A stretch of 64,000 nt of DNA from positions 248,001 through 312,000 of the forward strand of contig ML978180.1 in assembly GCA_010015745.1 (NCBI GenBank), given 5' to 3'. The notes under the pieces are model-generated. The model was not told where the DNA came from and ran no database searches. It saw only the letters and a program-made list of their open reading frames with translations. The position numbers and the translations under genes are program-made. Shown here one piece after another: positions 10,911-22,508 of the stretch (position 1 is its first letter; the number at the start of each line of letters is the position of its first letter). Source of the DNA: Setomelanomma holmii. Lineage: Eukaryota; Ascomycota; Dothideomycetes; Pleosporales; Phaeosphaeriaceae.

Positions 10911-11993
10911 GGTTGTGGATTGTGAAGAGCGAGGTGCGAGGCGCGGCGGGGTGCTACGTGTGGGTGCAGGCTCCAGCAGATATTGTCGTGATGTGCTGGC
11001 AGTTAGGCTGGCTGGTGGTCCGACGCAGGGCTGCTTGGGGGTCGACGCGTGTGTGGAGCGAGGCTCGCGGGGGTGGAGTGGAGGCGGCGCGAGCGGAGGG
11101 GGAGTACCGTCGAAAGCACGGTCAACCTTGGAATTGCGCCAGAGGTGAAGCTGAACAATGATGACGAAAGCGAGTGGACTGACCGGAATCAGTTCGAGCC
11201 CCGGCAAACAAAAGAACAGCAGGCGAGCGAGCGAAGTCGAAGTGAATAAAGCTGAGTTCAGGAGAAGTGAAATGAGCCGTGTCCAATTCGTGGCCATGGA
11301 CGCACGTCGTTTCATGTCGCCAGGGCTTTGAACATGCGACAGGCGCAATTTTGCTCCCGTCATCTTGTGAAGCGTGCACTGCCTCTGTCTCCGCTACCGA
11401 ACATCCGTGTAACCTGGTCGACGATCAGGTCACCACATTGCCGAGTTACCAACTAATACGCGCCCAGCGCTCATGTTCGTGGTACTTCTTATTTCAGGTA
11501 TCACAAAGCGATGAACTTTTCAACTTCCTCTCCAAACGACACTTGGTCTCCAATGGTAAGGGAAATGTTTGTCGATCAGCAAAGCCCCTGCTCGACTCAT
11601 AACCTCTTGGGTGGATCTGGTTCTCGTGTTATGCTTCGTTTCGGTACAGACGGCAAATGTCGGGGTCTGCAAACGTTCACCACGACCTCTCTTTATTGGT
11701 ATATGGTGACAAAAGCATGGGTTCGTTGCTTGAATCGAGCCACCTGAATATCTGCGCAGAGCCGACTAGATCATATCAGAAATGGGTATGGTCATCCTTG
11801 TAATTCTAGATGTGTCACTATTTTATTTGTATCAAAGATAGTCAGAGTGAGTTGGTCGATAAGGAGATAAGAAACGAACATGGTCCTGTTGAAGGAGCCA
11901 TCTGATCGCTCAAGCAGAGCTGCCCTCTACTACCGAAACTACTGTGTTGAGACAGTCATCGTTGTACCCATACCCCTAAATGCTGACCCACAT
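10911..11993. other. intergenic region
   Basis: 1.08 kb between two tandem minus-strand genes. The first 300 bp are GC-rich 5' leader of the F-box-like gene. The remainder holds only short frames without recognisable content. Confidence 0.45.
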
Positions 11994-12863
11994 CTACAAG
12001 CCAGTCTTCTTCGTCTCCTGCGTGGCGGGCTCCCGGACCATGATGTCTAACGGGATATTCCTCCCACCTCTCTGCAGCTGAATCGTACGGCACTGCTCAA
12101 ATCCAAACTTTCTGTAGATAGGAGGATTCGATGCATTGCTGGACTCGAGATAGCAAGGCCTGCCCTCACGGTCTGCAACTTTGGTGACATGCTCGATCAG
12201 CTTACGAGCATGTCCCTTACCACGTCCGCTAGGGTGCGTGCCAATGTAGACCAGGTACCAGGCCTCGTGCTCACGGTTACCGAGAGTCGTGTGCATAGTA
12301 TCGTGGAGGAGGGGGAGGAACTCATCGAAAAATCGACGCTTGCCTTCGGGAGAGAGACGGTAGTTGAGACGCCACATACCACTGCGGAAGATGGTCATAT
12401 AGTCATCCATGTTCTGGCCCGGCGGCATCCTGGCCATGATTAGTGCCATACATGGTGTGAGCTTTTCATTGACATACCACAAGGCAACCGCTTCGAAGTT
12501 GCCTCTCGTAGTCACCAGTCCCTTGAGGATGTGAGCATACGTAACATACTCGAGAATCTCGACATGCAGAGCCCACTTCTCCTCTTCAGTCCAGTGCTCA
12601 CGATCAGAGACATCGATGAAGTAACGGGCAACATCATCCTCACCAAATGCTTCTGCCAAGCACGCAGCTGCTTCCTTGTATTCGGCAGTCGTGACAACAC
12701 GAACGCCGTCAGCGAGTGGAGGAATAGCCGTAACGGGCTTCTGCTTCAGGAGTCTGAAACTAGAAGGAACGTCGTTAATCCTGATGCTCGATGGCTTCAC
12801 GGCTGACTTCGAATCAACAAAGCTGCAGGCAACAGGTGACACAGGACTGAACGTTTTCGCCAT
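11994..12863 (-). CDS. GNAT-family N-acetyltransferase
   Basis: Single-exon gene, 289 aa. The C-terminal two thirds is a GNAT fold. Motif A lies at about residues 203-225 with the acetyl-CoA pyrophosphate-binding signature PSGRGKGHARKL. Motif B follows with CYLESSNASNPPIYRKFGF, where the ending Y-x-K-x-G-F is typical. The first 70 residues look poorly structured. Fungal proteins of this size and layout are common; the substrate (amine, amino acid or antibiotic-like molecule) cannot be read from sequence. Neighbours give no functional hint. The ATG at 12863 is the natural start, with no earlier in-frame ATG nearby. Confidence 0.9.
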   Translation of the reverse strand: MAKTFSPVSPVACSFVDSKSAVKPSSIRINDVPSSFRLLKQKPVTAIPPLADGVRVVTTAEYKEAAACLAEAFGEDDVARYFIDVSDREHWTEEEKWALHVEILEYVTYAHILKGLVTTRGNFEAVALWYVNEKLTPCMALIMARMPPGQNMDDYMTIFRSGMWRLNYRLSPEGKRRFFDEFLPLLHDTMHTTLGNREHEAWYLVYIGTHPSGRGKGHARKLIEHVTKVADREGRPCYLESSNASNPPIYRKFGFEQCRTIQLQRGGRNIPLDIMVREPATQETKKTGL

Positions 12864-13924
12864 GATTGCGGTTTCGTTCCTGACTTTCTACTAGTATTCA
12901 GATGGGATCTGCCGCTTCGTTTGATGATTGGGACAGTCGTCGAATACGCCAGCGTGAAGGTTTCGCGGATACAAGGCGGGTTCGCCGTGAAACGAGTCAC
13001 TTGAACCAGGTGAATCTAGGGCAAGACCTTTAGCTCAAACAACGCTGCTACATGTTGATTAGTCTGGTTGCGGATGTGGCAGTCGGGCTGGACAGGAGCC
13101 GTGACCAATCGATTGCCTGTCATAGTATACCTTTTGAGTGGTTTTCACTTCTACGTTTCAGCTGGACGAGTACTATCTCCCGTATGAACTTTGGAGAGCT
13201 GAGATCTCGAGACAGTTTTGACTCGAGATGGGTAGCGCAAAGATGTGCAAGCTTGTCGTATGTCAACCGACATCAATGTATCAAGTTGGACGGAATGACT
13301 TTATGCAGCGATTTGGGAATGAATGAGGCTTGACCGATGAAGCCTGTTGAGTTGGCAGTATGTGGTTTGTTATCGATGTGCAGCCTCGTTGGGCGTATAC
13401 GGGCGTGCGTTGACTGTCGGCTGCAGGACGTGTGGAGTTTGCCTGTTACTCGTTGACAATTCGTCACAAGACCGGGTCTGACGGGTGACGCTGCTGCACG
13501 ATGGCTTGGCCAAACGTAGGTGATAAGCTGCGTATGCTGAAGGGTCGATGGACGTTGCTCGGCTGCAGCGGAAAGCCTGATACGTGGGGGTGGAAAAAGG
13601 GCAATCGACTATGGTTGGTGCAGAGTAGACGAGTGATGATAGAAGGATGCAGGATGAGATCGAGACTTCTCAGTGCGTACCACCAGACAACGACGGGGAA
13701 GAGAAGCTTGATATACTTCCACCCTTACCCTAGTCGATCTACGCGTACCAAGCGCTTCGGGTGGAGCTGGAGGTCATGTCGCAGCGGGATCTATGTTAGG
13801 ACCATTCGCTTATCCAACTGATGAGTGGTTGCCGTTATCGTTGAACAGCTCAACTGTGGTTCAGGTTTAGATTTCTTGACATCATTGCCACGTTACGCCC
13901 TGCTGCCGCAAGTCCGCTGCATAT
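12864..13924. other. intergenic region
   Basis: 1.06 kb between the GNAT start and the stop of the small gene at 13925. Frames at 13052-13333 and 13501-13821 (plus) are short, lack domains and look random. The part next to 12863 should be the GNAT promoter. Confidence 0.45.
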
Positions 13925-14490
13925 TCATCTTTGAAGATTCACATTGAGTTGAAGAATCTGCTCGTCGAGGCCAAAGTCGATGTCGTCTGGTGTCGGGTGG
14001 CGTATGTGAGAAAGTGTGGGGTGAATGGAAGGGGTTGGTCTGCTGTCGGCTGGACTTGCTAAAATAGGTTAAGCTCTTGGACAATTAGTCCTATCAGCGT
14101 TGTGACCACAGCCAGTGAACCTTGAACTTCGGTCATTCGTTCGGAACTCTCCTGTTCAATGGCTGCTTGGAAGTTCGAGCCTGCGAATCTCGTTGCTTCA
14201 CGCGCATCAAGCAGGATCCATTGACGCTTCAAGATGCATTTTGTCACAATATGCCCGTGATGGTCGACGAACCAGTCCAGTGTCCATGCAATGCGGAGCG
14301 ACAGCAATACATGATTAGTGGGGGTAGGACATCGCACGGCTGCTATCTTTGCTTGACGAGGGTCCCGGGCATCTGCAGCAACCTGACTTGCATGAGCCGC
14401 CTCACTTTCTGAGATTCAACAACCCCAATTTTGGAGGATTACAGGCCAACTTGCCTGCGTATTCTTCGGGTCTTGATTGGTAGTCGACAT
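13925..14490 (-). CDS. small hypothetical protein downstream of IDI1
   Basis: A multi-exon gene I infer from coding-like segments. It starts at the ATG at 14490 (MSTTNQDPKNTQ) and ends at 13925. The last intron (14059-14120) opens GTTCAC, has a CTTAAC branch-like site and ends ATTTTAG. Splicing gives an in-frame join into a last exon that ends DIDFGLDEQILQLNVNLQR. An upstream 42-nt intron near 14408-14449 is needed to keep frame and is doubtful. Another may lie near 14230-14320, where the frame is open but less protein-like. The product would be roughly 110-170 aa, mostly polar, without a family I recognise. It begins only 36 bp after the IDI1 stop on the same strand. Confidence 0.45.
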
Positions 14491-14526
14491 GTACTAAATC
14501 CGCATTCACCACTGCTGGTCGATACC

Positions 14527-15486
14527 TTACATCCGCCGAATTTCTATCTCGCCAAGGTACTTCTCCAAACCAGAGTCCAGATGATCCCACCACTCGTAGA
14601 GCATGCTTTCGCAGATGAGCTTGAACCAAGGCGTGAACTTGAGCGACTTGTCCTTGAACATGGCCTTCAGGTCCTCCTGAGACACGAACCGAGAGTCGCG
14701 GACTTCGTTGGGATTGATGTTGAGGTCTACATCAGCCTTGATGAAGAGGATGTAGTCGACTGATCGGTGGTTAGCCTTCTTTGGAATAGGAACTGCAAGC
14801 AGCATTGCTGTTGTATCGCAAGGTGAGATCTCTTACTTTCGTGTTCGCCCCATTTACCATCACTGGGTGACTTGTAGTGTATCCGTGTAAGGAATTTGAA
14901 GTCGTCAATGGGCACCTGTGAAGACGGAATGCCTAGCTCGTGGTCCAGTTTGCGGACAGCGGCTCGACGCACTCCCTGTACCGAAGCCTCAAGTCCAACA
15001 CCAGTCTCACCAGGTATTCCTAGAGGGTGCGAGCAGCATGTATTCGTCCACATGTCTGGGAATGTGATCTTCTCGGTCGCGCGCTGTTGTAGAAGTAGTC
15101 GGTTCTGCGAGTCGAAGAGAAAGACTGAGAATGCGCGGTGGAGAAGTCCCCGATCAATGTTCTCCATGAGGTGGCCTGGTCTTGAGTCAGCGCGTGGTCG
15201 ACCTGGCGTATGTCGCTTGGGTGCCGCACTCACATAGCTTCTTGGTTGCGCTTCCAATTGGGATATCATCGTTGTCCAGCACGATGCACACCTCGTCCAT
15301 CAGCCGTATCTGCTCCTCATCATAGCCGCTCAGCGCATCGTCATTAGTGGCGGAATTGTGCGATCCCCCTATGAGACTTGTGTTGACTTCGGGAAACAGG
15401 TGCAAGACGTTCTCTGCAGTGATCGCGGGCTGTTGGGTAACGGTAACGACCGTGGGCGCCTGAGTGATCGTAGCAGTGGAACTCAT
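14527..15486 (-). CDS. IDI1: isopentenyl-diphosphate delta-isomerase
   Basis: Three exons in reading order: 15486-15234, 15175-14837 and 14759-14527, giving 274 aa. The Nudix-fold enzyme interconverts isopentenyl and dimethylallyl diphosphate and feeds sterol, dolichol and ubiquinone synthesis. The catalytic Cys lies in the signature TNTCCSHPLG. The catalytic Glu lies in GEHEIDYILF, which is assembled across intron 2 (14760-14836). Intron 1 (15176-15233) restores KKLCHLMENI. The first 50 residues are low-complexity Thr/Val-rich and not conserved. The ATG at 15486 gives the full enzyme; a slightly earlier open frame has no better start. Confidence 0.97.
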
Positions 15487-15946
15487 ACTTGCGACAAATC
15501 GGCGCAATTATTCCGGACTTAAAGGATTGACGAGGAGCAATTCGCGTGGTGTTGAGACGGCAAGTAAAATAAAGAGCGACCAGGACCCGTGCCGATCTCA
15601 GGAACTGGACCCTGAAAGACGTGCTCACGTGGGCTTGTTCCCGCGCGGAACTAATCCTAGCTGCGCATTCAGTACTATCAAGGAAGAGGCGGTGAGCTGG
15701 AATGAATGCTGCGATAATCTGCGTCACGTTTTTAAGTCCTTGCAGCTGTAGTGATCATGATGGTATGCAAAATTGTTTGCTATATCTCTGTACATACTTC
15801 GATGAGCAACAGAGTTCGTTGACTCCAGGTATCAAGACAAGGACTTTTCCTTAGCCGCGATAAATGCAAGAATGCTGGAAACGCACTCCGAGAACAATGA
15901 AAGAAACCTTGTAACTCCAGTACCCAGCCCGCAGACACTCGGGACT
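15487..15946. promoter_or_regulatory. IDI1 upstream region
   Basis: 460 bp between the IDI1 start and the homocitrate synthase stop. It should hold the IDI1 promoter and the 3' UTR of the upstream gene. No additional gene is visible. Confidence 0.45.
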
Positions 15947-17646
15947 CTATGCAACGGTAACCGTCTTGGTCTTCTTAGCTTCAGGGACCTCCGCCTGCGC
16001 ATCTGCAGTCGCATCCAGTTGCCTCTTCTCCTTGAGACCGTTTAGCTCAGCCTCGGCCTCGAGGAACTTCTTCTCCTCCTCGGCGGTCATTCCCGGCAGG
16101 AGAGGCTTCTCCTCTTCGCTGTGCAGGTTGTGGTGGTATGTACGAATGATCGAATCGGTGTCATCCAAAGCGATCTTACGCACGTCGGCAATAGCCTTGA
16201 TCTTAGCCGTGCACTCCTTGTATTGCGCATCGGACATCTTGAGACCCAGCTGCTCGGCACGACTCTTGATGGCATTCCAGCCTGTGAGTCTGCTTGCGAA
16301 GTGGACATATCGGGACATGCCAAAATCCTTAGGGTCGATGATCTCGTATGTAGACGGGTTGTTCAAGATGGCCTTGGCGTGGATACCGGCCTTGTGGGTG
16401 AAGGCGCAGAATCCAGTGATGTAGTTGTTAAATGGAACGTTGACTTCGACGAGGTCGGCAACAAGATCTTCGACTTCCTTGAGCTTCTTGATGTTGTATT
16501 TGCTGAGAACGTAGTCGCGGTCCGCAACGATCATGCGGGCCATGAGACCACCAAGTGGGGTGATACCATTGCGCTCTCCAATTCCTAGTACTGAGGTGTC
16601 AATGTGGGTGGCACCAGCTTCGAGGGCACAGTAGGCATTTGCGATCGCACAGCCTGAGTCGTTGTGGAAATGAGTCTCGATATCGCAGGATACGACGCCA
16701 CGCAGAGTTCGGACCAAGTCGTACACTTGGCGAGGAGATGCGCAACCAACCGTATCAGCAATACCGACACGGTGGACGCCGACCTTATCCACAGCGCTGT
16801 AGATTGAGAGAAGATCCACAAGATCTGACCTGAAAGAGTCTTCAGAACTGAACCGGATCTCCTTGCCCTTGCTCTTGACGAATTCGATAACCTCCAAAGC
16901 AGTGTTCTTGATGTATGTCATGTCCTTGCCATGGCTGTGTTCGCGGAGGTAGCTCGAGGTCCCGATAACAACGTCGAGGCCGTCGACACCAGTCTCGACG
17001 GCGATCTTGGCATCGTCGAGATGGCATCGTACGTGGGTGAGGATCTTGGCTTTCAACTGGCGCATCTGTTAGCCACCGTCAAGCTCCGTATTTGGGCTAG
17101 ACTCACTCCGAGCTTGCAAATAGCCTCGCAGTCTCGTCTTGACTGCTCAGATGCAGCGGGGCTGGTCAATTCAATGTCTAAAAGGCGGTCAGGTCCGGTG
17201 TTCTGCGGAGAGTGTGCCGCGGGGCTAAACCGTACAGTCTACGCCAAACTCGTCGAGGGCCCTCGCAATTTTGATCTTGGCCTCAAGATCGAAGTAGGCG
17301 TTGGCGAACTGCTCGCCTTCACGCAGTGTGCTCTCTGTGCAGATCAATCAGCATCGTTCTCAAAGTGCGCTTCCATGCAAGCTCGAATACGAGGATAAAT
17401 TGCGCATGGCGCACTCCTCCGATCGCGCTCGTGGAGGGGCGGTGACGTACCGATGATCTTGAACCGGCTAACATTGGAGAGGAAGTCGCCTACTGGGGCA
17501 TATGGGGCCTTGTGTGAAGGGTGAGGGTTTTGTGAAGTCCTGATGGCACTGAAGCCATCGTGACCATTGGTGCCATTGGTGCTCGCGCCGTTGGCATGGC
17601 CGTTCGACTGGCCGTTTGTGGAGTCTCCGTTACAAGAAGCACACAT
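15947..17646 (-). CDS. LYS20: homocitrate synthase
   Basis: Four exons in reading order: 17646-17451, 17334-17236, 17177-17107 and 17056-15947, giving 491 aa. The enzyme condenses acetyl-CoA with 2-oxoglutarate, the first step of fungal alpha-aminoadipate lysine synthesis, and is normally inhibited by lysine. The HMGL-like TIM barrel begins with STLREGEQFANAYFDLEAK, which follows the first splice junction. The metal-binding signature THFHNDSGCAIANAY and the segment TGFCAFTHKAGIHAKAI follow. The C terminus (KKTKTVTVA) is charged. The N-terminal 40 residues are Asn/Gly/Ser-rich low complexity. An in-frame ATG at 17694 would add 16 residues, so the start is not certain. The acceptor of the last intron was chosen to give KLGLKAKILTH. 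Confidence 0.96.
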
Positions 17647-18337
17647 GTTTGCAATTGGGTGGTGGATGGAAGGAATTGGAAGGTTGGTGGACATGCGCAG
17701 GTATTTAATGGGTGGGAAGTTGTGCCAGGTGAGTCAAGGAAAGCCAAAATTTCGTCGAGGCGATGATGAAAGCTGAAAGGCCGGGATCGGTCTTAGGGCG
17801 CTAGGGCCGCGATGGTGGCAGTTGATTGGACTTCAATGCGGAGGGCTGCATATCTTCCCCCACAGAGTTCCATGGAGAGTGCCGACGGCATAGCTGCACC
17901 ATGTTCCGTATTGCAACACTTTTTTGAGTCGACAGTGCTCCATGTCTCCCGGCCTGTCTGTTGCAATACTCCTGATACGAAATCAACACGCAGACCGCAT
18001 GCTGAGCTACACGCGCGACCAATCTAGCGGCACTTGGAAACTCAGTCAGAGCTCGACTGAGAGCGATGCCATATCTGTTTGCGCTTGGTTGTTGCCACAT
18101 ATTTACTCAGCGAATGACGTTTCGAGTATTATCGGGCGTCATGGCGGGGTCTTTTGACCGCCCCATGCACCTGCATAGGACAGTGATATATGCGATCGAC
18201 TACTGCAGTTTCTGCACGCGACACGAAAGCTTTCAACTTCTGGCACAATCACTCGGAGACATCCCCGATGTACTCCTCATCCACAAAATTTGAACGAGTT
18301 GGACATCAGGCCGTCAATATCATGCCCTCTTATTTGC
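17647..18337. promoter_or_regulatory. homocitrate synthase upstream region
   Basis: 691 bp that should hold the lysine-gene promoter and the 3' UTR of the next minus-strand gene. Several TGACTCA/TGAGTCA-like near matches could be imagined (for example GTGAGTCAAGG near 17731), but I see no clear general-control (CPC1/Gcn4) cluster. Confidence 0.35.
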
Positions 18338-18970
18338 TCATGAACGCTTCTCAAGCTCTCTGACTTTACCTCTGAAGCTCTTCCCGTCCTTCTTGTCGGT
18401 CAACCACTTGTCTCCACAAAATGCGTCCGTCACACCAGAAATCTCATTTTCGCAGTAGATGTGATATCTTGGGTCACCCAAAACCTTGCCCCAACCCCCA
18501 ATCCTCGGAATATGCGTGCCATACTTATCCTTCCACGCATTCGCTTCGTCTTTCTTGCCAATTAATACCTCCTCATCAAGTGCGCCCAAGCTGATCTCAA
18601 CGAACCCCGGCTCCTTCTTGTCATGGAAGGCGAGAGGACTGCCACAAGTCTTACAAAAGCCGCGTTCGGTGGTTGGGCTGGAGGCGTACGTTTGATACGA
18701 GGCATTGGACTTAAGTGGTGGATCGATGTTTGAAGCTGGGAATCCGCAATTCTGTGGCAACAGCGACCCTGAATGCTTTCTGCACATGGTGCATTGGCAT
18801 ATGCCATTCTCGATGTCTTGTCAGCAATTGTGTCTTTCGGTGTGTTCGGTGTGTTCGGTGCGTACAGTGAGAGGAGGCCAGTCCGATTCATTCGGGAAGG
18901 CGATCTTGAAGCGAATAGAACCGCAGAGACAGCCACCTGTGATGCATTCTGGACGTGTATTGTTTGTCAT
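18338..18970 (-). CDS. GFA/CENP-V-type zinc-binding protein
   Basis: Two exons in reading order: 18970-18866 and 18808-18338, giving 191 aa. The fold is the Mss4-like glutathione-dependent formaldehyde-activating (GFA) domain. Zinc ligands are visible as CLCGS near residue 15, CQCTMCRKHSG just after the splice junction and CKTCGSPLAF near residue 85. The intron (18809-18865) opens GTACGC, and within it a 9-bp unit (GTGTTCGGT) is repeated. Proteins of this family in fungi are numerous, and very few have a proven reaction; the formaldehyde-glutathione role belongs to the bacterial namesake. The gene is followed downstream by the homocitrate synthase promoter and preceded by D-amino-acid oxidase on the same strand. 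Confidence 0.92.
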
Positions 18971-19248
18971 TCTTACCGTCTTCAAGGAGTTGATTTGGTA
19001 GTTGGGTCTTACGATGTTACGGAAGGTCTTATGGAGTAGTCAGTCGTAGGGCGTGACATGTCACGTGGTGCACTGAACGTGACTGCAGCTTGACATTGTG
19101 GCTTCCCTGTTTCTGAACGCAATGCTTTCAGTTTGACCAATGAGATGAGTTGCCTCAAACAGTAGTTCATCTATGTCGCTCAACGCACCAGAGCAAGGGA
19201 GGCATCTCTATGTTCTATGGGAGATGGTACATTCAATCGTAGTCATCA

Positions 19249-20620
19249 CTACAGCCTTGCTTTCGCCGAATGTCCGAGAATTTCCAGAGCCAGTCTCTCG
19301 GCTTCCCAAGCACTTCCCCAACCGCTCTGATATCCATAGCCTGCATGTCCATAGTTGTGTACGACCCATTGATCACCAATCTTCTCCTTCTCCACGCGTG
19401 GTCCACCTTTCCTCATCGGGCGCAGTCCGACACCGTGTCTGATGATGCTGAGCTCGCTGACCTTGCCAGTCTGTGGAGCAAGATGCGGGCAAAGGTCGAT
19501 AGCACGCTGCATGATGCGTTGCGCCAGATTGGGGTCTGGCTGCGATTCCCAAGATCCATGCTGGAGACAGCCACCAAGTATTGTCCCGCCCCCAACAGCA
19601 CGTTGCATAATGTAAGTAGCTTCGTCCGAACCATCTTCTGTACCACTTGTGGTGTACATCTTGCCTGCCTCGTTCCTCACAAGCACGATCTGACCACGGC
19701 CTGGGTATACATTGGTATCCATGACACCTCTTAGCTTGCTAGCCAGCAGTCCGGTGCAGTTCACGATAACATCAGCACGACCGGCCGGATGGTATGCTGA
19801 AGCTTCGGAAATGTGGGAAAGCACACCTCTCTTTACAGTTACACCGTTCTTGACGCATTGACCTAGTATCCAGGGTAGGTAAACAGCGGTATTGATGCAA
19901 ACGGATGTGAAGGCCGTGCCAGTATCGCAGTCTGGAGGTAGTTCAGATCTGGGAAGAACGCGAAACTGGCTACTGTGTCAGCTTGATACGGCAGCGAAAC
20001 CTGTGGCATAAGTGATTGAACTCATCTGGAAAAGACAGCAAGAGCAGCCAGGCATCATTTTCGCAGCCGAGCCGGCCGCGGGAGGTCCTCTCCCAGATAC
20101 GTGAGTTCAAAGGAACTTGGTCAGAGCCCAGCAATCGAGAATGCCTGTCGAAGATTGTGGAAGCGAACATACATTGGGAGCAACGTCCTTGAACCAAGCG
20201 TCTTCCTTGCACAGCTCTTCAAACCATTGGCCCGTGGCGCTACCCGCGTCTCTGGTCCTACCATAGATCTTCGACTCCTGAAAATGAACACCAGCCTCTG
20301 GTATATCACGACATATTCGTTCAAGCTCCGGCCAGGTAGCCTTCTCGAACTTCTGCAGGCTAGAGCCAGGCTTGCCAACTGGCCAATAGTTGGCGCCTGC
20401 CCAAGGGGAGGCAAACTCAATATCGTAGTCTCCAGGCATATGCTTGCTCACGATGGCGACACAAACATCTTTGTGCCTAGAGAGCGCAAGGGCAGTGGAC
20501 AAACCGATGATTCCACTCCTGCACATAGCATTAGCACCATCGTGGATCATGTCCGTCGCTGAGATCATGAGATAGCAAAATTCGTGGGGCGCCTTACCCT
20601 ACGACCATAACGTTCGCCAT
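19249..20620 (-). CDS. DAO1: D-amino-acid oxidase, peroxisomal
   Basis: Three exons in reading order: 20620-20598, 20518-20173 and 19965-19249, giving 361 aa. The FAD enzyme oxidises D-amino acids to 2-oxo acids, ammonia and hydrogen peroxide. The Rossmann motif VVGSGIIGLSTAL is completed across intron 1 (20519-20597). Intron 2 (19966-20172) joins APN to FRVLPRSELPP. At 207 nt it is unusually long for this window. The family signature VVHNYGHAGYGYQSGWGSA lies near the C terminus. The last three residues, ARL, form a PTS1 peroxisomal signal, as expected for a peroxide-making oxidase. The ATG at 20620 is the only start that gives the beta-strand before the dinucleotide motif. Confidence 0.96.
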
Positions 20621-21430
20621 CAGATAGGCAATTCTTAAAGTGGATGACCTAGTAGACTAGTGACTAGACGATGTGAATGATGTTCCGTGGGATCATGTAG
20701 TAGAGCGTGGTCTGCTGGGGCTCCAAATCTAGTCATCCGTCTCTTCCCCGCTCGCTAATTGGCGGGCAGGCACCACACACAAAAACGCGTGATGCGCTTT
20801 GTTTATGTGTGAACCATGGTTCTGTTCTCGCGCAGCTTTTGCCCGTGAAAATAATCATACTTCAGCCGCGCTCCATTCTGGTCCACAATCACTCTCACTC
20901 TCACCTTCCACACGCTGACTGAGCCTTTCCGCCGCGGCATTTCCTCGCCAGATTCCGGGACGCTCTCGGCGGTTACAGTGCTTGGTAGCTCTGCGAACCG
21001 TGACATCATATTTGCTCCGAGGTTCGTCAAGAATTTTCCATACCACGCATGCAGCATTTTATTTGAGCAGCGCTAGCCTGCCGACATCCTCTGCTTCTTG
21101 TGTGCAGCTCGCCGAGAGCTGAATGTTTACCAGGCTGCAAGTGTTTGGCTCTGACTTCGCAAGGCAGTGATCGTTGTTCTCCTCGCTTGGCGCAGGCTAT
21201 CCTTGTTGCAGCACCTCACGCAGCTTCGCGTCACGAATTGTCGAGCTTCACATTCACCGCCGACCACAACCACCTCGCGGTGGCCGGCCAGCCTTCACGT
21301 CTCCCTCCTCCTGCTTCCAAATAGCTTCATGCTCCCCACTCAATGACCCTGTCACCACCCCAACTTTGCCTCCCGATCCCCTTTGTACACCGACTTCTCC
21401 TGTCTCGTGCCTGCACCAACAGCTGTCCAC
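20621..21430. promoter_or_regulatory. divergent promoter, DAO1 / OTU gene
   Basis: 810 bp between two start codons that face away from each other. Short pyrimidine-rich tracts occur just upstream of 21431 on the plus strand (for example CTCTCACTCTCACC near 20890). Frames at 20707-20922 and 21100-21324 have no domain. Confidence 0.45.
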
Positions 21431-22508
21431 ATGGCGCCCCGGAAGCAGCGCGCGGGATCACCCGAATTTCCCATACTTGATGCCAATGCCCTGTATGCTG
21501 GCGAGATCAGAGGCGATGGTGAGCTTAGTCTCTCAATATTTCTTTGACTGAGGCTGACGTGCTGCAAGGCAACTGCCTCTTCAACGCCCTTTCCGACCAG
21601 CTGTACGGCCACCAAGAGATGCATGAGGTGCTGCGGACCGCCACCATTGAGCACATGCGGGACAACTCAGACTTCTACCGCCAGTACATGGCAGCGAACA
21701 ACGTGCGGAGAAATCCCAAACGCAAGACCACAGCCGCACAGCCTACACATATTGACACAACGTACTACACCGAGGAGCAGCTGCAACAGCAGTTCGAAGA
21801 ACACGTCGAGAAGATGGGTCAGCCAGGAGAGTGGGCTGACAACATGGAAGTCTCAGCATTTGCATCGGCTCTCAACGTCCACGTCCGTCTCTGGCAGGCT
21901 GACTACACATACCTCATTTCCCCCCGCATATACTATGCTCCCAGCGACGACCCTACTGCTGTAGATGACCGGCAAACACTGCACATTGCCTATCACGTAA
22001 GTTGACGTGCCCTCGCTTCCTTTATGTCGTACTAAACACATCACAGAGCTGGGAGCACTACTCTTCCATCCGCAACATTGCCGGACCTCACACCGGGCCA
22101 CCTGAAGTGCACATCGTACCAGAACTGCTATCCAAGAAGCGTCCGAGTCCTAGCGTAGATGGTGATGACGATGACCAAGTTCGGCGGGCCAGGAAACGCC
22201 GATCACCCCTCCCGCTATTCGACTCCGACTCCACGCCAGAGGGGACCGAAAGCTCCTCGGACGAGTCTAGCGGACCCATGGCATCACAACAGTCCCATCT
22301 TGACATACCCCCACCTGAGCACAACGTCAAGCCTCAGAAGCTGACAATCAAACTCCGCGGCCTTCGCACATCTGATCCCGGCAACTCGCCAGTGCCATCA
22401 CGGACATCCTCACCTGCACCTGCTCCATTACCGCCACCTCTGCAAGTCCCATCTGACCCCACACCCGCAGCACCATTTGATGCATCAACGACTACAGCAA
22501 CATTATAG
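21431..22508 (+). CDS. OTU-domain deubiquitinase (OTUD3-like)
   Basis: Three exons: 21431-21518, 21569-21996 and 22047-22508, giving 325 aa. OTU cysteine proteases remove ubiquitin from substrates. The catalytic Asp-x-Asn-Cys block GDGNCLFNALSDQLYG is split by intron 1 just before the Asn-Cys. The catalytic His lies in SWEHYSSI, which follows intron 2. That second intron has a textbook ACTAAAC branch site. The OTU core spans about residues 15-185. The C-terminal 140 residues are disordered, with acidic, basic (ARKRRSPLP) and Pro-rich runs that could act as a nuclear signal or linker. The ATG at 21431 gives MAPRKQRAGSPEF, typical of OTUD3-like fungal proteins. Confidence 0.95.

Noticed and set aside
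10911..11363. Hydrophobic N-terminal extension of the F-box-like protein
   Set aside because: Would place a membrane segment on a soluble adaptor; MVTQRRYSV at 10910 is a more natural start.
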